Source: Hoeflea_A sp965228435 (lineage in GTDB: Bacteria; Pseudomonadota; Alphaproteobacteria; Rhizobiales; Rhizobiaceae). From it: a stretch of 64,000 nucleotides of DNA. The stretch covers positions 5,456,001 to 5,520,000 of the forward strand of contig OZ245818.1 in the NCBI GenBank assembly GCA_965228435.1, given 5' to 3'. Under the pieces are notes generated by a model. That model was given only the letters and a program-made list of their open reading frames with translations. It was not told the DNA's origin and ran no database searches. Below, one piece after another: positions 24,945 to 34,100 of the stretch (the first letter of the stretch is position 1; each line of letters opens with the position of its first letter). A program made the translations under genes and the position numbers.

Positions 24945-25919
24945 TTAGTTGATGGTCGCTGCGACAGCAGAAAGCGCGTCGAGCTGCTTCTGGGCATCGC
25001 TGAGGGCATCCGCACCAGGCGTCCAATAGGGCTGAAGCGTGTTGTTGTTGAAGTAGTCGATGATCTCCGGATCGTTGATCGCCGCTTCGAGGGCTTTTGC
25101 AAGGACGGCGACATGCGCATCAGGTGTGGACGCCGGAGCCAGCCACCAGTTTGGATTGGCCCAAGCGACATCGTAGCCGAGCTCCATTGCGGTCGGAACA
25201 TCCGGAAGCGCAGGCAGGCGCTCTTTACCGAAGTAGACGAGGGGGCGCAGGCCTTCACCCTGGGCCAGGTATTCTGACGCGGCGAAGAGAGCGATGTCGG
25301 CATTGCCGCCGAGGATTAAGCGCAGACGGTCAGCACCTGAGTTTGCCGTGACGTAGCGGGTTTCAAATCCGGCTTCCTTGGCCAGCATGGCGCCGACGAA
25401 GTGCGGTATGGTCCCGATGCCAACCGCCTCGACGAGGCCACGCGGATTTTCCTTAAGGTGCGCAATCACGTCTTCGAGCGTTTGAAACTCACTGTCTGAT
25501 TTGACGACCCAAACCGGACTGCCGCCGCCGGTGTAACCGATGGCCTTGAAGTCATCGAGACTGAAATCCCCAAGCTCCATTGCCATCGCGATGAGTGCCT
25601 GGTGGTGCCAATGAACAATCGTGTGTCCATCTGCATCGCCGCGCCGCATCCGGTTTACGGCGTTTGCACCGGCCCCGCCGTCAGCATTCACAACAACCAT
25701 CGGCTGCGAGAGAAGCCCATCGGCTTGGATCTTTTCACCCATCAAGCGCGCCACAGTGTCGGTTCTGCCACCCGGCTTGAACGGCACGACCACCTCGATT
25801 GGTTTTGATGGAAATTCCTGAGCGATTGTATCGGTCAGACCAATTGGTCCAACCGGTAAAGCCAAGGTGATCGCCCCTAGCGCAAACGCAACCGCAGATT
25901 TCCGAAATAATTGCAACAT
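24945..25919 (-). CDS. tctC: Tripartite tricarboxylate transporter solute-binding protein
   Basis: A 324-residue periplasmic binding protein of the Bug/TctC family with an N-terminal signal peptide (RKSAVAFALGAITLALPVGP). The family pattern FPSKPIEVVVPFKPGGRTD follows the signal, as does VVNADGGAGANAVNRM. TctC delivers the ligand to TctAB. GGGAGGACAAGTA precedes the ATG at 25919. It is the first gene of a five-gene minus-strand unit and diverges from sulfatase 2 with only 63 bp between start codons. The ligand is not known; the neighbours argue for an organosulfate. Confidence 0.93.
   Translation of the reverse strand: MLQLFRKSAVAFALGAITLALPVGPIGLTDTIAQEFPSKPIEVVVPFKPGGRTDTVARLMGEKIQADGLLSQPMVVVNADGGAGANAVNRMRRGDADGHTIVHWHHQALIAMAMELGDFSLDDFKAIGYTGGGSPVWVVKSDSEFQTLEDVIAHLKENPRGLVEAVGIGTIPHFVGAMLAKEAGFETRYVTANSGADRLRLILGGNADIALFAASEYLAQGEGLRPLVYFGKERLPALPDVPTAMELGYDVAWANPNWWLAPASTPDAHVAVLAKALEAAINDPEIIDYFNNNTLQPYWTPGADALSDAQKQLDALSAVAATIN
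25844..25854. promoter_or_regulatory. Candidate GntR half-operator inside the start of tctC
   Basis: TTGGTCCAACC here matches TTGGACCAACC (25961-25971) in 10 of 11 positions. It overlaps a 12-bp palindrome GACCAATTGGTC at 25838-25849. It may be a second binding site within the coding start, allowing looping. Inference. Confidence 0.35.
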
Positions 25920-25958
25920 TACTTGTCCTCCCTGGCATCTTGGCGTTAAGATTTGGCT

Positions 25959-25975
25959 TATTGGACCAACCAATA
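25959..25975. promoter_or_regulatory. Candidate GntR operator between tctC and sulfatase 2
   Basis: An inverted repeat TATTGG (25959-25964) / CCAATA (25970-25975) with a 5-base spacer lies in the 63-bp gap between the divergent genes. Its core TTGG-n5-CCAA has the T-GG...CC-A layout expected for FadR-type GntR sites. Control of both arms of the module from here is likely but unproven. Confidence 0.5.
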
Positions 25976-25982
25976 CGACAGG

Positions 25983-27443
25983 ATGCCTAAATTGTCTAGA
26001 CCGATTAGTTCGCCGGGTGACCGCCCGAACATTGTCATGGTCATGACCGACCAGCATGCAGCGCGGGTTTTGGGTGTCATGGGCGACAAGGCGGCGCAGA
26101 CGCCTGCGCTCGATGAATTGGCCGCGAGAGGCGCGGTTCTCTCAAATACCTACTGTCCTTCTCCCCTTTGCGTGCCGTCGCGCATGGCGTTTCTGACGGG
26201 CCTTGAACCGCATCAATCGGGTGTTCTGACGAATGATGACTTTCTGCCGTCCGACATTCCGACGATTGCGCACTCCCTGGGCGCTGCGGGATACGATTGC
26301 CGTCTTGTCGGACGCATGCACTTCTACGGCCCCGATCAGCTTCATGGTTTTTCGCAGCGGCCGATTGGCGATATCGGCCCGGGATGGCCGGGAGCCGGCG
26401 CCCCGGATATTGGTCCTTTGACCAATGCGCGCGGCAACCACGGCAGCCAGATTGAAGGTTCCGGGCGCGGCCAGACGTCATATCAGTCCTACGACGCGGC
26501 GGTCGTGGAACAAGCGCAGGTGACGCTTGAGGAGCTCTTCAGAAACCGAGACAGCACCGGACGCCCGTTCTTTGCATTGATCAGCCTGTTTTGCCCGCAT
26601 CCGCCTTATATTGCGTTGCCCGAGGACTATAATGCGGTTGCAGAAAACGTCGCTCCACCGCGGCTCCACGCCCCGGTCGCACGCCATCCGGCCATTGCCG
26701 AGTGGGCGCAGGCGGGAGCTGTCGATCAGATTGATGATGCCGCCGCTCACCGCGCCAGAACGGCCTATTATGGATTGGTTCGGATGATCGATCGGCTGGC
26801 AGGGAACGTGATATCCGCGGTCGGGGAGCGTGACGATACTGTATTGATCTACACGTCCGATCACGGAGAAGCGTTGGGGGAGCGAGGGCTCTGGTGGAAA
26901 AGCACATTTTTCGAAGAGAGCGCGAAAATTCCCCTGATCATGGCCGGGCCGGGAATCAAGCGGGGGCATGTCGATGATCGTGTGACATCGCTTTTCGATC
27001 TGTCGGCCACGATTCTTGATCTTGGCGGCGCCCCCGTGATGCCGGGGCATATTGGGCGCTCTCTTTTGTCCGACGGTCCGTGGGACGACCGGGCGGTTTC
27101 AAGCTACTATGGCGGCTTGATGAACGTAAGGACAAAGGCTGTACAACACAGGATGCTGCGGCGCGATGCCTACAAGCTCTGTGTTTACAACGGACATCCG
27201 CCGCAGTTATTTGACTTGAGCGTCGATCCGGATGAATCGGTTGATATTCTTGAACAAAAACCGGGATTGACTGCACACATGATGGATGAGTTGACGAAGG
27301 GTTGGGACCCCGATTCGATTGCCGACACGCAGGCCAGAAATGCGGGTCGTACGAACCTCATTCGCTCATGGTTCAAGGCCGTCGCCCCGGATGAGCCGTT
27401 TCGATGGCGGGATCCGAAACCGGAACGCAATCGCTATCTGTGA
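25983..27443 (+). CDS. Type I sulfatase, Cys-type, cytoplasmic (sulfatase 2)
   Basis: A 486-residue sulfatase only distantly similar to sulfatase 1. The N-terminal metal site is VMTDQHAARVLG, the formylglycine motif is CVPSRMAFLTG with Cys63, and the C-terminal metal site is IYTSDHGEALGERG. No signal peptide is seen. The ATG at 25983 is chosen; a TTG at 25953 would add ten residues. It is transcribed away from tctC and converges with the FGE gene, with 21 bases between stops. Two sulfatases may act on different positions or different members of one substrate family. Confidence 0.9.
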   Translation: MPKLSRPISSPGDRPNIVMVMTDQHAARVLGVMGDKAAQTPALDELAARGAVLSNTYCPSPLCVPSRMAFLTGLEPHQSGVLTNDDFLPSDIPTIAHSLGAAGYDCRLVGRMHFYGPDQLHGFSQRPIGDIGPGWPGAGAPDIGPLTNARGNHGSQIEGSGRGQTSYQSYDAAVVEQAQVTLEELFRNRDSTGRPFFALISLFCPHPPYIALPEDYNAVAENVAPPRLHAPVARHPAIAEWAQAGAVDQIDDAAAHRARTAYYGLVRMIDRLAGNVISAVGERDDTVLIYTSDHGEALGERGLWWKSTFFEESAKIPLIMAGPGIKRGHVDDRVTSLFDLSATILDLGGAPVMPGHIGRSLLSDGPWDDRAVSSYYGGLMNVRTKAVQHRMLRRDAYKLCVYNGHPPQLFDLSVDPDESVDILEQKPGLTAHMMDELTKGWDPDSIADTQARNAGRTNLIRSWFKAVAPDEPFRWRDPKPERNRYL

Positions 27444-27464
27444 GATGCAGGGGCAACTGCTCGT

Positions 27465-28454
27465 CTATATTGCCGGCAGCACCACTCGGAACCCCATATG
27501 GCCGGTCGAGCTTTCCGGGGTCGCTGCCGTGCGCGCGGCGATGCGGTAGCGGTAGCAGTAGCTTTTGTGACAAAGGTACGAGCCGCCTTTGAGGACCTTC
27601 TCCTTTTGTTCGGTCGCCGCTGCATTTCTCAGTTTCGCCCGGCGCTTCAACGACCTGATGCGAAAGGCATCGCTGCTCCATTCCCAGGCATTGCCTGACA
27701 TATTGTAGAGACCGTAGCCATTGGGTTTGAAGCTGATTGCGGGCGCGGTCCCCGCAAATCCGTCTGCGCAGGTGTTCTGCTCGGGAAAGCTGCCCTGCCA
27801 GATGTTGCAGGGTTGGGAGTCGGTATCGTTTGGTTCGTCCTTGCCCCACGGGTAGGGGGCATCGTTGCCGCCGTGTGCGGCATATTCCCACTCGGCCTCA
27901 GTCGGAAGGCGACCGCCCATCCAGGCGGCAAACGCTTGCGCATCGTGCCATGAGACATGTGTTACCGGATGGTCTTCAATGCCGGTAACGTCAGACTTGG
28001 GACCGAAAGGACAGGCCCAGCTTGCGCCGTCAACCTTGCACCACCATGGTGTCGCGGCCACCCGTTGGTATTGTATGGCGGGATCCGCGAACTGCCAGAA
28101 AACCAAAGACCAACCGAAGCGCTCGGCCTCGGTCACGTAGCCTGTTGCGTCAACGAATGCCGCGAACTGGGCGTTGGTGACCGCCGTTTTTGCCATCCGG
28201 AACGGCTTGATCTGGACACGTTTCCTGGGCCCTTCGCCGTCATCCGGAATGAGCGGCTGATCGGTACCAAGGTATGACGCTCCACCCGGAATGCTCACAA
28301 ATTCGTCGGTGTATCTGATATCTTGAACCTGCAGGGCAATGACGGGCGGGCTACTCGACGACCGTGCAGCTTCACCTCTTGGCTCCGCTGGCACGCAACA
28401 AGCTTGTTTCGTCTCGCCCCCATACGGGTCTCGGGGTTGCCTTCGATCGGTCAT
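27465..28454 (-). CDS. Formylglycine-generating enzyme (sulfatase activator)
   Basis: A 329-residue FGE/SUMF1-family oxidase that converts the Cys of CxPxR motifs to formylglycine, using copper and oxygen. The catalytic pair is visible in GGSYLCHKSYCYRYR (Cys295 and Cys300). Other family blocks are FVSIPGGASYLGT, GRLPTEAEWEYAAHGG, YPWG and GLYNMSGNAWEW. An N-terminal CCVP segment is common in bacterial members. No signal peptide is seen, so it can act on both cytoplasmic sulfatases next to it. The ribosome binding site is weak. Confidence 0.94.
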   Translation of the reverse strand: MTDRRQPRDPYGGETKQACCVPAEPRGEAARSSSSPPVIALQVQDIRYTDEFVSIPGGASYLGTDQPLIPDDGEGPRKRVQIKPFRMAKTAVTNAQFAAFVDATGYVTEAERFGWSLVFWQFADPAIQYQRVAATPWWCKVDGASWACPFGPKSDVTGIEDHPVTHVSWHDAQAFAAWMGGRLPTEAEWEYAAHGGNDAPYPWGKDEPNDTDSQPCNIWQGSFPEQNTCADGFAGTAPAISFKPNGYGLYNMSGNAWEWSSDAFRIRSLKRRAKLRNAAATEQKEKVLKGGSYLCHKSYCYRYRIAARTAATPESSTGHMGFRVVLPAI

Positions 28455-28597
28455 TCCGGGTCAGCGCTCGTCATTTCACCATGTCATCCATGAAGATCGC
28501 CCGCAGTTTCGTCAACTCAGCATGAGATGATGTGCGACACTACCGGCACGATTCAGGACTTCGCGATCCTGAAGGCTATTGATTTTATTGAATAAAT

Positions 28598-28673
<76 letters not shown>

Positions 28674-28779
28674 AAACCCTTCCATTCGCAACCGCGTCGG
28701 AAGACGGTGGCAGGTAGCACACCGCCCAAGTCATTACAATAGCACATTGTGCTCTGAAGGGGTGTCTAAAGCGCCGACC

Positions 28780-30120
28780 CTAAAGCAGCCTCTTGATTCG
28801 GTGCCGTTTCTTGCTTCGAGCCGCCTCTGTCTCTGTTGAATCGTGCAGTCCCAGTGCCAAAAACGCTGATATTGCATTGAGGGCGGCAAGGATCACCAGC
28901 GGCAGCAGTGCGCTGTGTAGCTGCGCAAGCAGTCCCAGAGCAGCGGCGAAAATGATTCCGCCAATGCCGGCGACGACATCGGCGAGGGCGACCATGTAGG
29001 GACGGTCGCTTTCCTTCGACATGGCGAGCAGATAGAGGTAGCGCCCGTTTTGCGCGCCGCCGATCCCGAACGACAGGAAGAAGATCGTTGCGGCATAGAC
29101 CCAGGGGTTGTCGGCAAGCCCGTAGAGGTCGAAGGCCAGCGCCATCAGCGCCGAGAAGGACGCGATGATTGAGGCGCCGGCAATCGTGTAGCGGATCGAG
29201 TGCTGCACGATCTTGCGCCAGAGCAGGGCGCCGACAGCCGTTCCGGCGCTGGTGGCAGTCACAAAGATGCTGAGGATGTGCGGCGTCGACAGGTGATAGG
29301 TGGCGGCGTGGATCGTATAGAATGGCGTCGCCAGTTCGACCGTCAGGATGAAGATGCGCGCGACCAGGAACTTCCGGTACCAGCTGTACTGTATCGCCAG
29401 CGCCCATCCGCGGACCACTTCGGCAACGAAGCCCTGTGTTTCCTCCTTCGGGGAGCCATCACCTTTGTCGGCCTCGGGCGTCTTCGTCACCACGACGCGA
29501 TAGAGAAACAGGCAGGAGACCAGCAGCGACACCACGCCCATCCAGAGAAGCACACGATGGCGCTCATACGGTGTATCGCCTGCCATCAGATCGCGGGTCA
29601 GCCAGACCGCCACAATCGCCAGGATGCAGCTTCCGGCGAGTTGGGTGAATACGATCTCGCCACGGTCTTTTTCGGCCAGTTCCGATCCATAGACCTGATT
29701 GCTGCCCAGCGCCCAGATGCCGAAGCAAAGGCCGAGAATGATCGACACGACAACGAACAGCGTGGCTGCAAGCCAGACCGGCAGGCTTTCTGCCGACAAG
29801 GCAACGAGCGCCAGAACGCCGGCGACCACCAGGTTGGGCAACATCATTGCGTATTTGGCGCGCGTTCCAACTTTTATATAGGGCGAGATCAGCGCCTCAA
29901 CGATCAGGCGCGCTGCCTTCACGCAAGGTAAAAGCAGGCTGGCGATGACCTGCGGAGCACCGAGCGCAAGATAGAGAAAGGGCAGCACCATGCCCGGGCT
30001 TGCAAGGATATCGGATACGGATTCGCCGATCCCCGACCACAACAGGTTGGATCGATTCTTGTTCGAACCGGCGGCCGGTGTTTTGCCCAACTCAAACCTT
30101 TCGCTGGCGACAAAGCCCAA
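28780..30120 (-). CDS. MFS-like transporter of unknown substrate
   Basis: A 446-residue membrane protein with about 12 hydrophobic segments, split by a charged central loop (KTPEADKGDGSPKEET, near residue 215). It fits the major facilitator superfamily, but no subfamily motif is convincing. The first in-frame start is a TTG at 30120 without a clear ribosome binding site, so the true start is uncertain by up to about 40 residues. It is not evidently in an operon. The end is very basic (RSKKRHRIKRLL). Confidence 0.75.
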   Translation of the reverse strand: MGFVASERFELGKTPAAGSNKNRSNLLWSGIGESVSDILASPGMVLPFLYLALGAPQVIASLLLPCVKAARLIVEALISPYIKVGTRAKYAMMLPNLVVAGVLALVALSAESLPVWLAATLFVVVSIILGLCFGIWALGSNQVYGSELAEKDRGEIVFTQLAGSCILAIVAVWLTRDLMAGDTPYERHRVLLWMGVVSLLVSCLFLYRVVVTKTPEADKGDGSPKEETQGFVAEVVRGWALAIQYSWYRKFLVARIFILTVELATPFYTIHAATYHLSTPHILSIFVTATSAGTAVGALLWRKIVQHSIRYTIAGASIIASFSALMALAFDLYGLADNPWVYAATIFFLSFGIGGAQNGRYLYLLAMSKESDRPYMVALADVVAGIGGIIFAAALGLLAQLHSALLPLVILAALNAISAFLALGLHDSTETEAARSKKRHRIKRLL

Positions 30121-30282
30121 CAGGGCGAGGTGCGTTGGAGGTTAACACCGAAAGCTGCTCTTGTCCGCCATCAATGTCTGTTTCAGTGTGTGACCTGCGG
30201 CTCAACGGAGTTGATGAGCAGCAGACAGCTGATCGGGTCGGCTTTGCGTAGCAATAGATCGTCGATCCATATCGTCGACGGC

Positions 30283-31149
30283 TCACGGGTTCCAGATAAA
30301 GGACAGAATATGGTCTGCAATTTCGGCAGCCGGACCGGGCTCCAGATGCATGTGATGATGACCATCTACCTGCACGGTCGTCAGGTCGCCAATCGTTTCG
30401 TCGGCCAGGGCGGTGATGTCGGAGGCCCAACCCAGCTCTGCAAATCCGGATTTCGCCCAGATGGTCAGGACCGGCATGGACAGAGCCTTGAAAACGGACT
30501 CGATCTGATCGCGGTTCAGTTTTACTGCGGAAGGCGCATAAAGGCGCTGGTCAACGCGAAGGCGAAAACCCTTGTCGGTTTTCTCCAGCGCACGTTTCGA
30601 CAGCCGCTCCGCTATGTGTTGCGAGACGCCGAACGTTTGACGACGTTGAACGTATTCTTCAGCAGAGGAATAATACCGAGGGGATCTCCGGGGCGGTTTA
30701 TATTGCAGCCCCTTCTGAAGTTGCCTGACGAAATCAGCGTCCTCGACCGGCTGAGGCATCAGTCCGTCAAGTGTGATCAAAAAGCGGATGCGCTCTGGGA
30801 TGGCGGCTGCTGTCAGGGTCGCAATCGCTGCGCCGCGTGAGTGGCCGAGCAGCGTGCACTCCGTCCAGCCGAGAGTCTCGATGACTTTCGACAGTTGCGG
30901 TACGTCGCTCCAGATCAGATAGGACGAGTCCTGCGAACGGCAGTCGGTCAGTCCCTGTCCGGTCAGGTCGACAGCAACCACCCGGCAATCGGTGAGCATT
31001 GGCGCAAGAACCTCGAAGCTCGCGGCGTTGTCGAGCCAGCCATGCAAGGCCAGCACAGGACGCCCGTCTGCCGGCCCCCAGGCCAGTCCAGCGACCGTCA
31101 GTCCGTCGACGGTCCAAGTGAGCTGCTCCGCCTGGCCTGGTTGATTCAT
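30283..31149 (-). CDS. Alpha/beta hydrolase (serine-hydrolase-like)
   Basis: A 288-residue alpha/beta hydrolase. The oxyanion region is LALHGWLDNAASF, the nucleophile elbow is GHSRGA (Ser104), and the late catalytic His is probably in VDGHHHMHLEP. An LTGQGLTDC segment replaces the more usual D-x-G-x-G. The sequence resembles the serine hydrolase-like (SERHL) group. No signal peptide. It sits alone between an MFS gene and a porin gene, all on the minus strand with gaps of 160-200 bp. The substrate is unknown. Confidence 0.83.
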   Translation of the reverse strand: MNQPGQAEQLTWTVDGLTVAGLAWGPADGRPVLALHGWLDNAASFEVLAPMLTDCRVVAVDLTGQGLTDCRSQDSSYLIWSDVPQLSKVIETLGWTECTLLGHSRGAAIATLTAAAIPERIRFLITLDGLMPQPVEDADFVRQLQKGLQYKPPRRSPRYYSSAEEYVQRRQTFGVSQHIAERLSKRALEKTDKGFRLRVDQRLYAPSAVKLNRDQIESVFKALSMPVLTIWAKSGFAELGWASDITALADETIGDLTTVQVDGHHHMHLEPGPAAEIADHILSFIWNP

Positions 31150-31353
31150 ACGACTGCCTTTTGATGAATGTTGATTGCGCTAGCAATAGTCTACGTGGGC
31201 CAAATGGCACGGGATGGCGTCAATTCGCAAGGATCGTTGTTTCCGGTTGCAAGCGGCGCTTTCGCAGATTGCAATGCAGCGACGGAGTTCCAAAGGTATC
31301 GTGGTCCTGGCCGACGTTTGCGGAACATCCGGGGTGATGCTTGGTATCGAGCA

Positions 31354-32538
31354 CTAGAACTTGTGCTGCATCTGCATCACGGCTTCCCAAACATCCTCCC
31401 GCGGATTACCAAGCGCGTTGAAGTACCCGTTTGTGTTCACGTGGGTGTATTTGCCCTCAAACGTGAACGACAACTCCTTGATGGGCTTCAACTCGATTCC
31501 ACCGGAAACGGTCCAGGCGTTCATGCCGGAGTTGGTATTGGTCGGCGTGTAAATGTCGGCAAAATATTGCGCATTGACGTAAGAAACGAGTTTTGAAGTG
31601 TGTTTTGTTTTGAAGCTCGTGAGAGCCGACCATCGTGGCGTCCAGTTGACACCGAGATAGGCGAGTTCAGCTTTGTAGGCTGTGTTGCCGGTGGCATAGA
31701 ACCCCTGCAGATGTAACCTGTGCGCGTCCGCAATATCAGCGCGAAGACCGAGTTCGAATCCCATCTCTGATGAACCTGCACCGAGCGGTGCGCCACCAAG
31801 CGCATTCCAGACGGCGGAGGTGTTTCCGTTGTCCTGGTCATAACCGAACACTGCAAAAAGATGGGTATTCTTGTTCAGTTCTAATCCCGCGCGAGCAACG
31901 AGATCGGGCGTCCAGTTTGTCATGTCCCCGTCGTCTTCCAGGGAAATCGCAAAAAAGGTCCTGTGGTCGGTCAGATCATTTACTTGAAACTGGATCAGGT
32001 TGCGTTGCTGGTCACCATAGGCACCATCGAAGATTCCAAAACCGCCGAATCCGGTATCACCGTCGTTGGTGGTCATGACCCACGCTGAGTCGGAGTATCC
32101 CACGAACAAAGGTCGCAGTTCGATATAGGCCTGATTGACGACAACAGAAGCGTCACCGGATCGGGGCGATTTGCTTTCGGCCTGCAACCGCAACTTGCTC
32201 TTCAATTCGCCGGGTTCGAGGTCTCGAATTGCCTCGAACTCGAACCGTCCCCGGACGCGGGACTCATAACTTTGGCCGCCTGTCGAAGGCAGTCCGATCA
32301 CGTTTGTGACCGGGTCGATTGTCAGTTCATCGAATTCGCCAGGCAAAACCAATCGAGCCCTGATTTCGCCTTTCATCCTGGTGCAAATGCCAGGTGTGAA
32401 AAAGGCGCACTTGTCGTGCTGTGGAACGTATTGGACTGGTTCGGAAACGATGAATGTCGGCAGTTCATCGGCCGCAAGGATGGGTGTCGAAATCAGCGAA
32501 AGTACAAAGAGGGGTGGCAGAATGTGTTTTGTGTGCAT
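31354..32538 (-). CDS. Outer membrane porin-like protein (Porin_2 type)
   Basis: A 394-residue protein with a signal peptide (MHTKHILPPLFVLSLISTPI, cleavage after ILA), then YVPQHDKCAFFTPGICTRMKG, which parallels the Cys-containing N-terminal block of alphaproteobacterial porins of the Brucella Omp2 type. The rest alternates polar and hydrophobic residues as in beta strands, and the C-terminal residue is Phe, as usual for BAM-dependent proteins. Expected role is passive diffusion of small solutes through the outer membrane. Divergent from an MHS-type transporter gene. Confidence 0.8.
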   Translation of the reverse strand: MHTKHILPPLFVLSLISTPILAADELPTFIVSEPVQYVPQHDKCAFFTPGICTRMKGEIRARLVLPGEFDELTIDPVTNVIGLPSTGGQSYESRVRGRFEFEAIRDLEPGELKSKLRLQAESKSPRSGDASVVVNQAYIELRPLFVGYSDSAWVMTTNDGDTGFGGFGIFDGAYGDQQRNLIQFQVNDLTDHRTFFAISLEDDGDMTNWTPDLVARAGLELNKNTHLFAVFGYDQDNGNTSAVWNALGGAPLGAGSSEMGFELGLRADIADAHRLHLQGFYATGNTAYKAELAYLGVNWTPRWSALTSFKTKHTSKLVSYVNAQYFADIYTPTNTNSGMNAWTVSGGIELKPIKELSFTFEGKYTHVNTNGYFNALGNPREDVWEAVMQMQHKF

Positions 32539-32726
32539 CGGAGAGAGATTTTCCGTTTAACGGTTTTTACTCATTGAAAACGAACACATATTTCCCTGCG
32601 ATTCTTAGTAAAAATCGTATTTCGGAGCCATAACTCATAAACCTTTTGCACTGGAAATAAGCGCCAGCTGGGGCCTCGGAAGGACCGGTCGCCAAATGAG
32701 TTCCGGTGGTTTAGTCTCGCTCCCCA

Positions 32727-34049
32727 ATGCCTGACGACTTCGTGCAGGATCAACCATTCGGGAAAAGCATGCAGCAAGCCAAATCCAGGAAAAGCCTTCG
32801 GCTCAAAATCTGGGCAGCGGGAACAGGTAATTTTCTGGAATGGTATGATTTTGGGATCTACGGGTTCTTTGCCGCTTCCATCGGCGCGCACTTCTTTCCG
32901 TCCGACGACCCCCTGGCGTCGCTGCTTTCGGCCTTCGGGATTCTGGCAATCGGCTATTTCGCCAGGCCGATTGGCGGTTTGGTGCTTGGGAGACTGGCCG
33001 ACACGCTTGGGCGCACGCCGGTCATGATCATTGCCCTGGCGGTGATGGGCGCCAGCACTTTCATGATCGGCCTGCTGCCTGGTTATGCCGACATCGGCAT
33101 TGCCGCGCCCATCCTCCTGGTGATTCTCAGGCTGGCGCAGGGCTTCGGCGTCGCTGGTGAATACGCGATCTCGACAGTGTTTCTCATTGAAAGCGCGCCG
33201 CGCGACCGGCGTGCCTTCATCTCCAGTTGGTCGCTGTTCGGCACCTATGTGGGCATGGCTGCCGCCGCCGGGGTAGGGGCGCTATCGGCGGGCCTTCTGA
33301 CCGAGGCACAGATGCAGGAGTGGGGCTGGCGCGTGCCGTTCCTGCTCAGCATCATACCGTCGGTTGCAGGATACCTGTTGCGGCGCGGTCTGGACGAATC
33401 GCCGGCGATGGACGAGCCATCCCCGGAAAAGGGCATGCCGGTGATGGAAGTGCTGTGGGTCGCCTGGCGGCCGATCGTCCAGTACATTTCGCTGTTTCTG
33501 GTGGCTACAGTCGCCTATTACATCGTGTTCGTTTTCTCCGCGTCGGATCTGGAATTGGAACTGCATCTGACGGAGGCGCAGACGCTTAATGTCAGCACGC
33601 TCAGCCAATTATTCCTGATGTTCCTCTACCCGCTGGCCGGGCTTGCGGCAGACCGGATCGGAAGGCGGCCGATGGCCATGATGGCGGCCTTCGGCCTTCT
33701 CGTGTTTTCCTGGCCGTTCTGGTGGCTCATGCACCAACCCAATCTCGGACTGATCCTGGTTGGCCAGTACATGTTCGGCGCCATGCTGGCGATGGGGTAT
33801 CCGGTCTATACGCTGATGATGGCTGAAGCCTTGCCACCGCATTTGCGCTGCAGCGTGTTGTCGATCGGCAGCGGAATTGGCGCCGGTGTCGTGGGCGGCA
33901 TGGCGCCGCTTGCGGCGACTTACGTGGTCGATGCCTCCGGAAACGACCTCGCGCCGGCCTATCTCATCATGATTGCGGCTGCCGTTTCTCTGCTTGCTGC
34001 GCTTCGCATGCCCGAAACCATGCCCAAGCGCGTTTTGCAGACCACTTGA
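32727..34049 (+). CDS. MFS transporter of the metabolite:H+ symporter (MHS) type
   Basis: A 440-residue transporter with 12 predicted membrane helices. The start of helix 1, GTGNFLEWYDFGIYGFFA, and the loop 2-3 motif GRLADTLGRTPVM are those of the MHS family (proline/betaine, citrate, shikimate carriers). The second RxGRR motif, DRIGRRPM, follows helix 8. Two starts are possible, 32727 and the ATG at 32769; neither has a strong ribosome binding site. A dicarboxylate or zwitterion substrate is typical of the family but cannot be specified. Confidence 0.87.
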   Translation: MPDDFVQDQPFGKSMQQAKSRKSLRLKIWAAGTGNFLEWYDFGIYGFFAASIGAHFFPSDDPLASLLSAFGILAIGYFARPIGGLVLGRLADTLGRTPVMIIALAVMGASTFMIGLLPGYADIGIAAPILLVILRLAQGFGVAGEYAISTVFLIESAPRDRRAFISSWSLFGTYVGMAAAAGVGALSAGLLTEAQMQEWGWRVPFLLSIIPSVAGYLLRRGLDESPAMDEPSPEKGMPVMEVLWVAWRPIVQYISLFLVATVAYYIVFVFSASDLELELHLTEAQTLNVSTLSQLFLMFLYPLAGLAADRIGRRPMAMMAAFGLLVFSWPFWWLMHQPNLGLILVGQYMFGAMLAMGYPVYTLMMAEALPPHLRCSVLSIGSGIGAGVVGGMAPLAATYVVDASGNDLAPAYLIMIAAAVSLLAALRMPETMPKRVLQTT

Positions 34050-34100
34050 TCGGGCACATCGGCCCCCGTTTGCGGGGCTCTCCGCTAGGGAAGTTAAGGC

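Noticed and set aside
28741..28753. AGCACATTGTGCT palindrome as a terminator of the MFS or tRNA gene
   Set aside because: The arms meet around a single base, leaving no loop, and no T-run follows. It may be an operator but nothing links it to a regulator.
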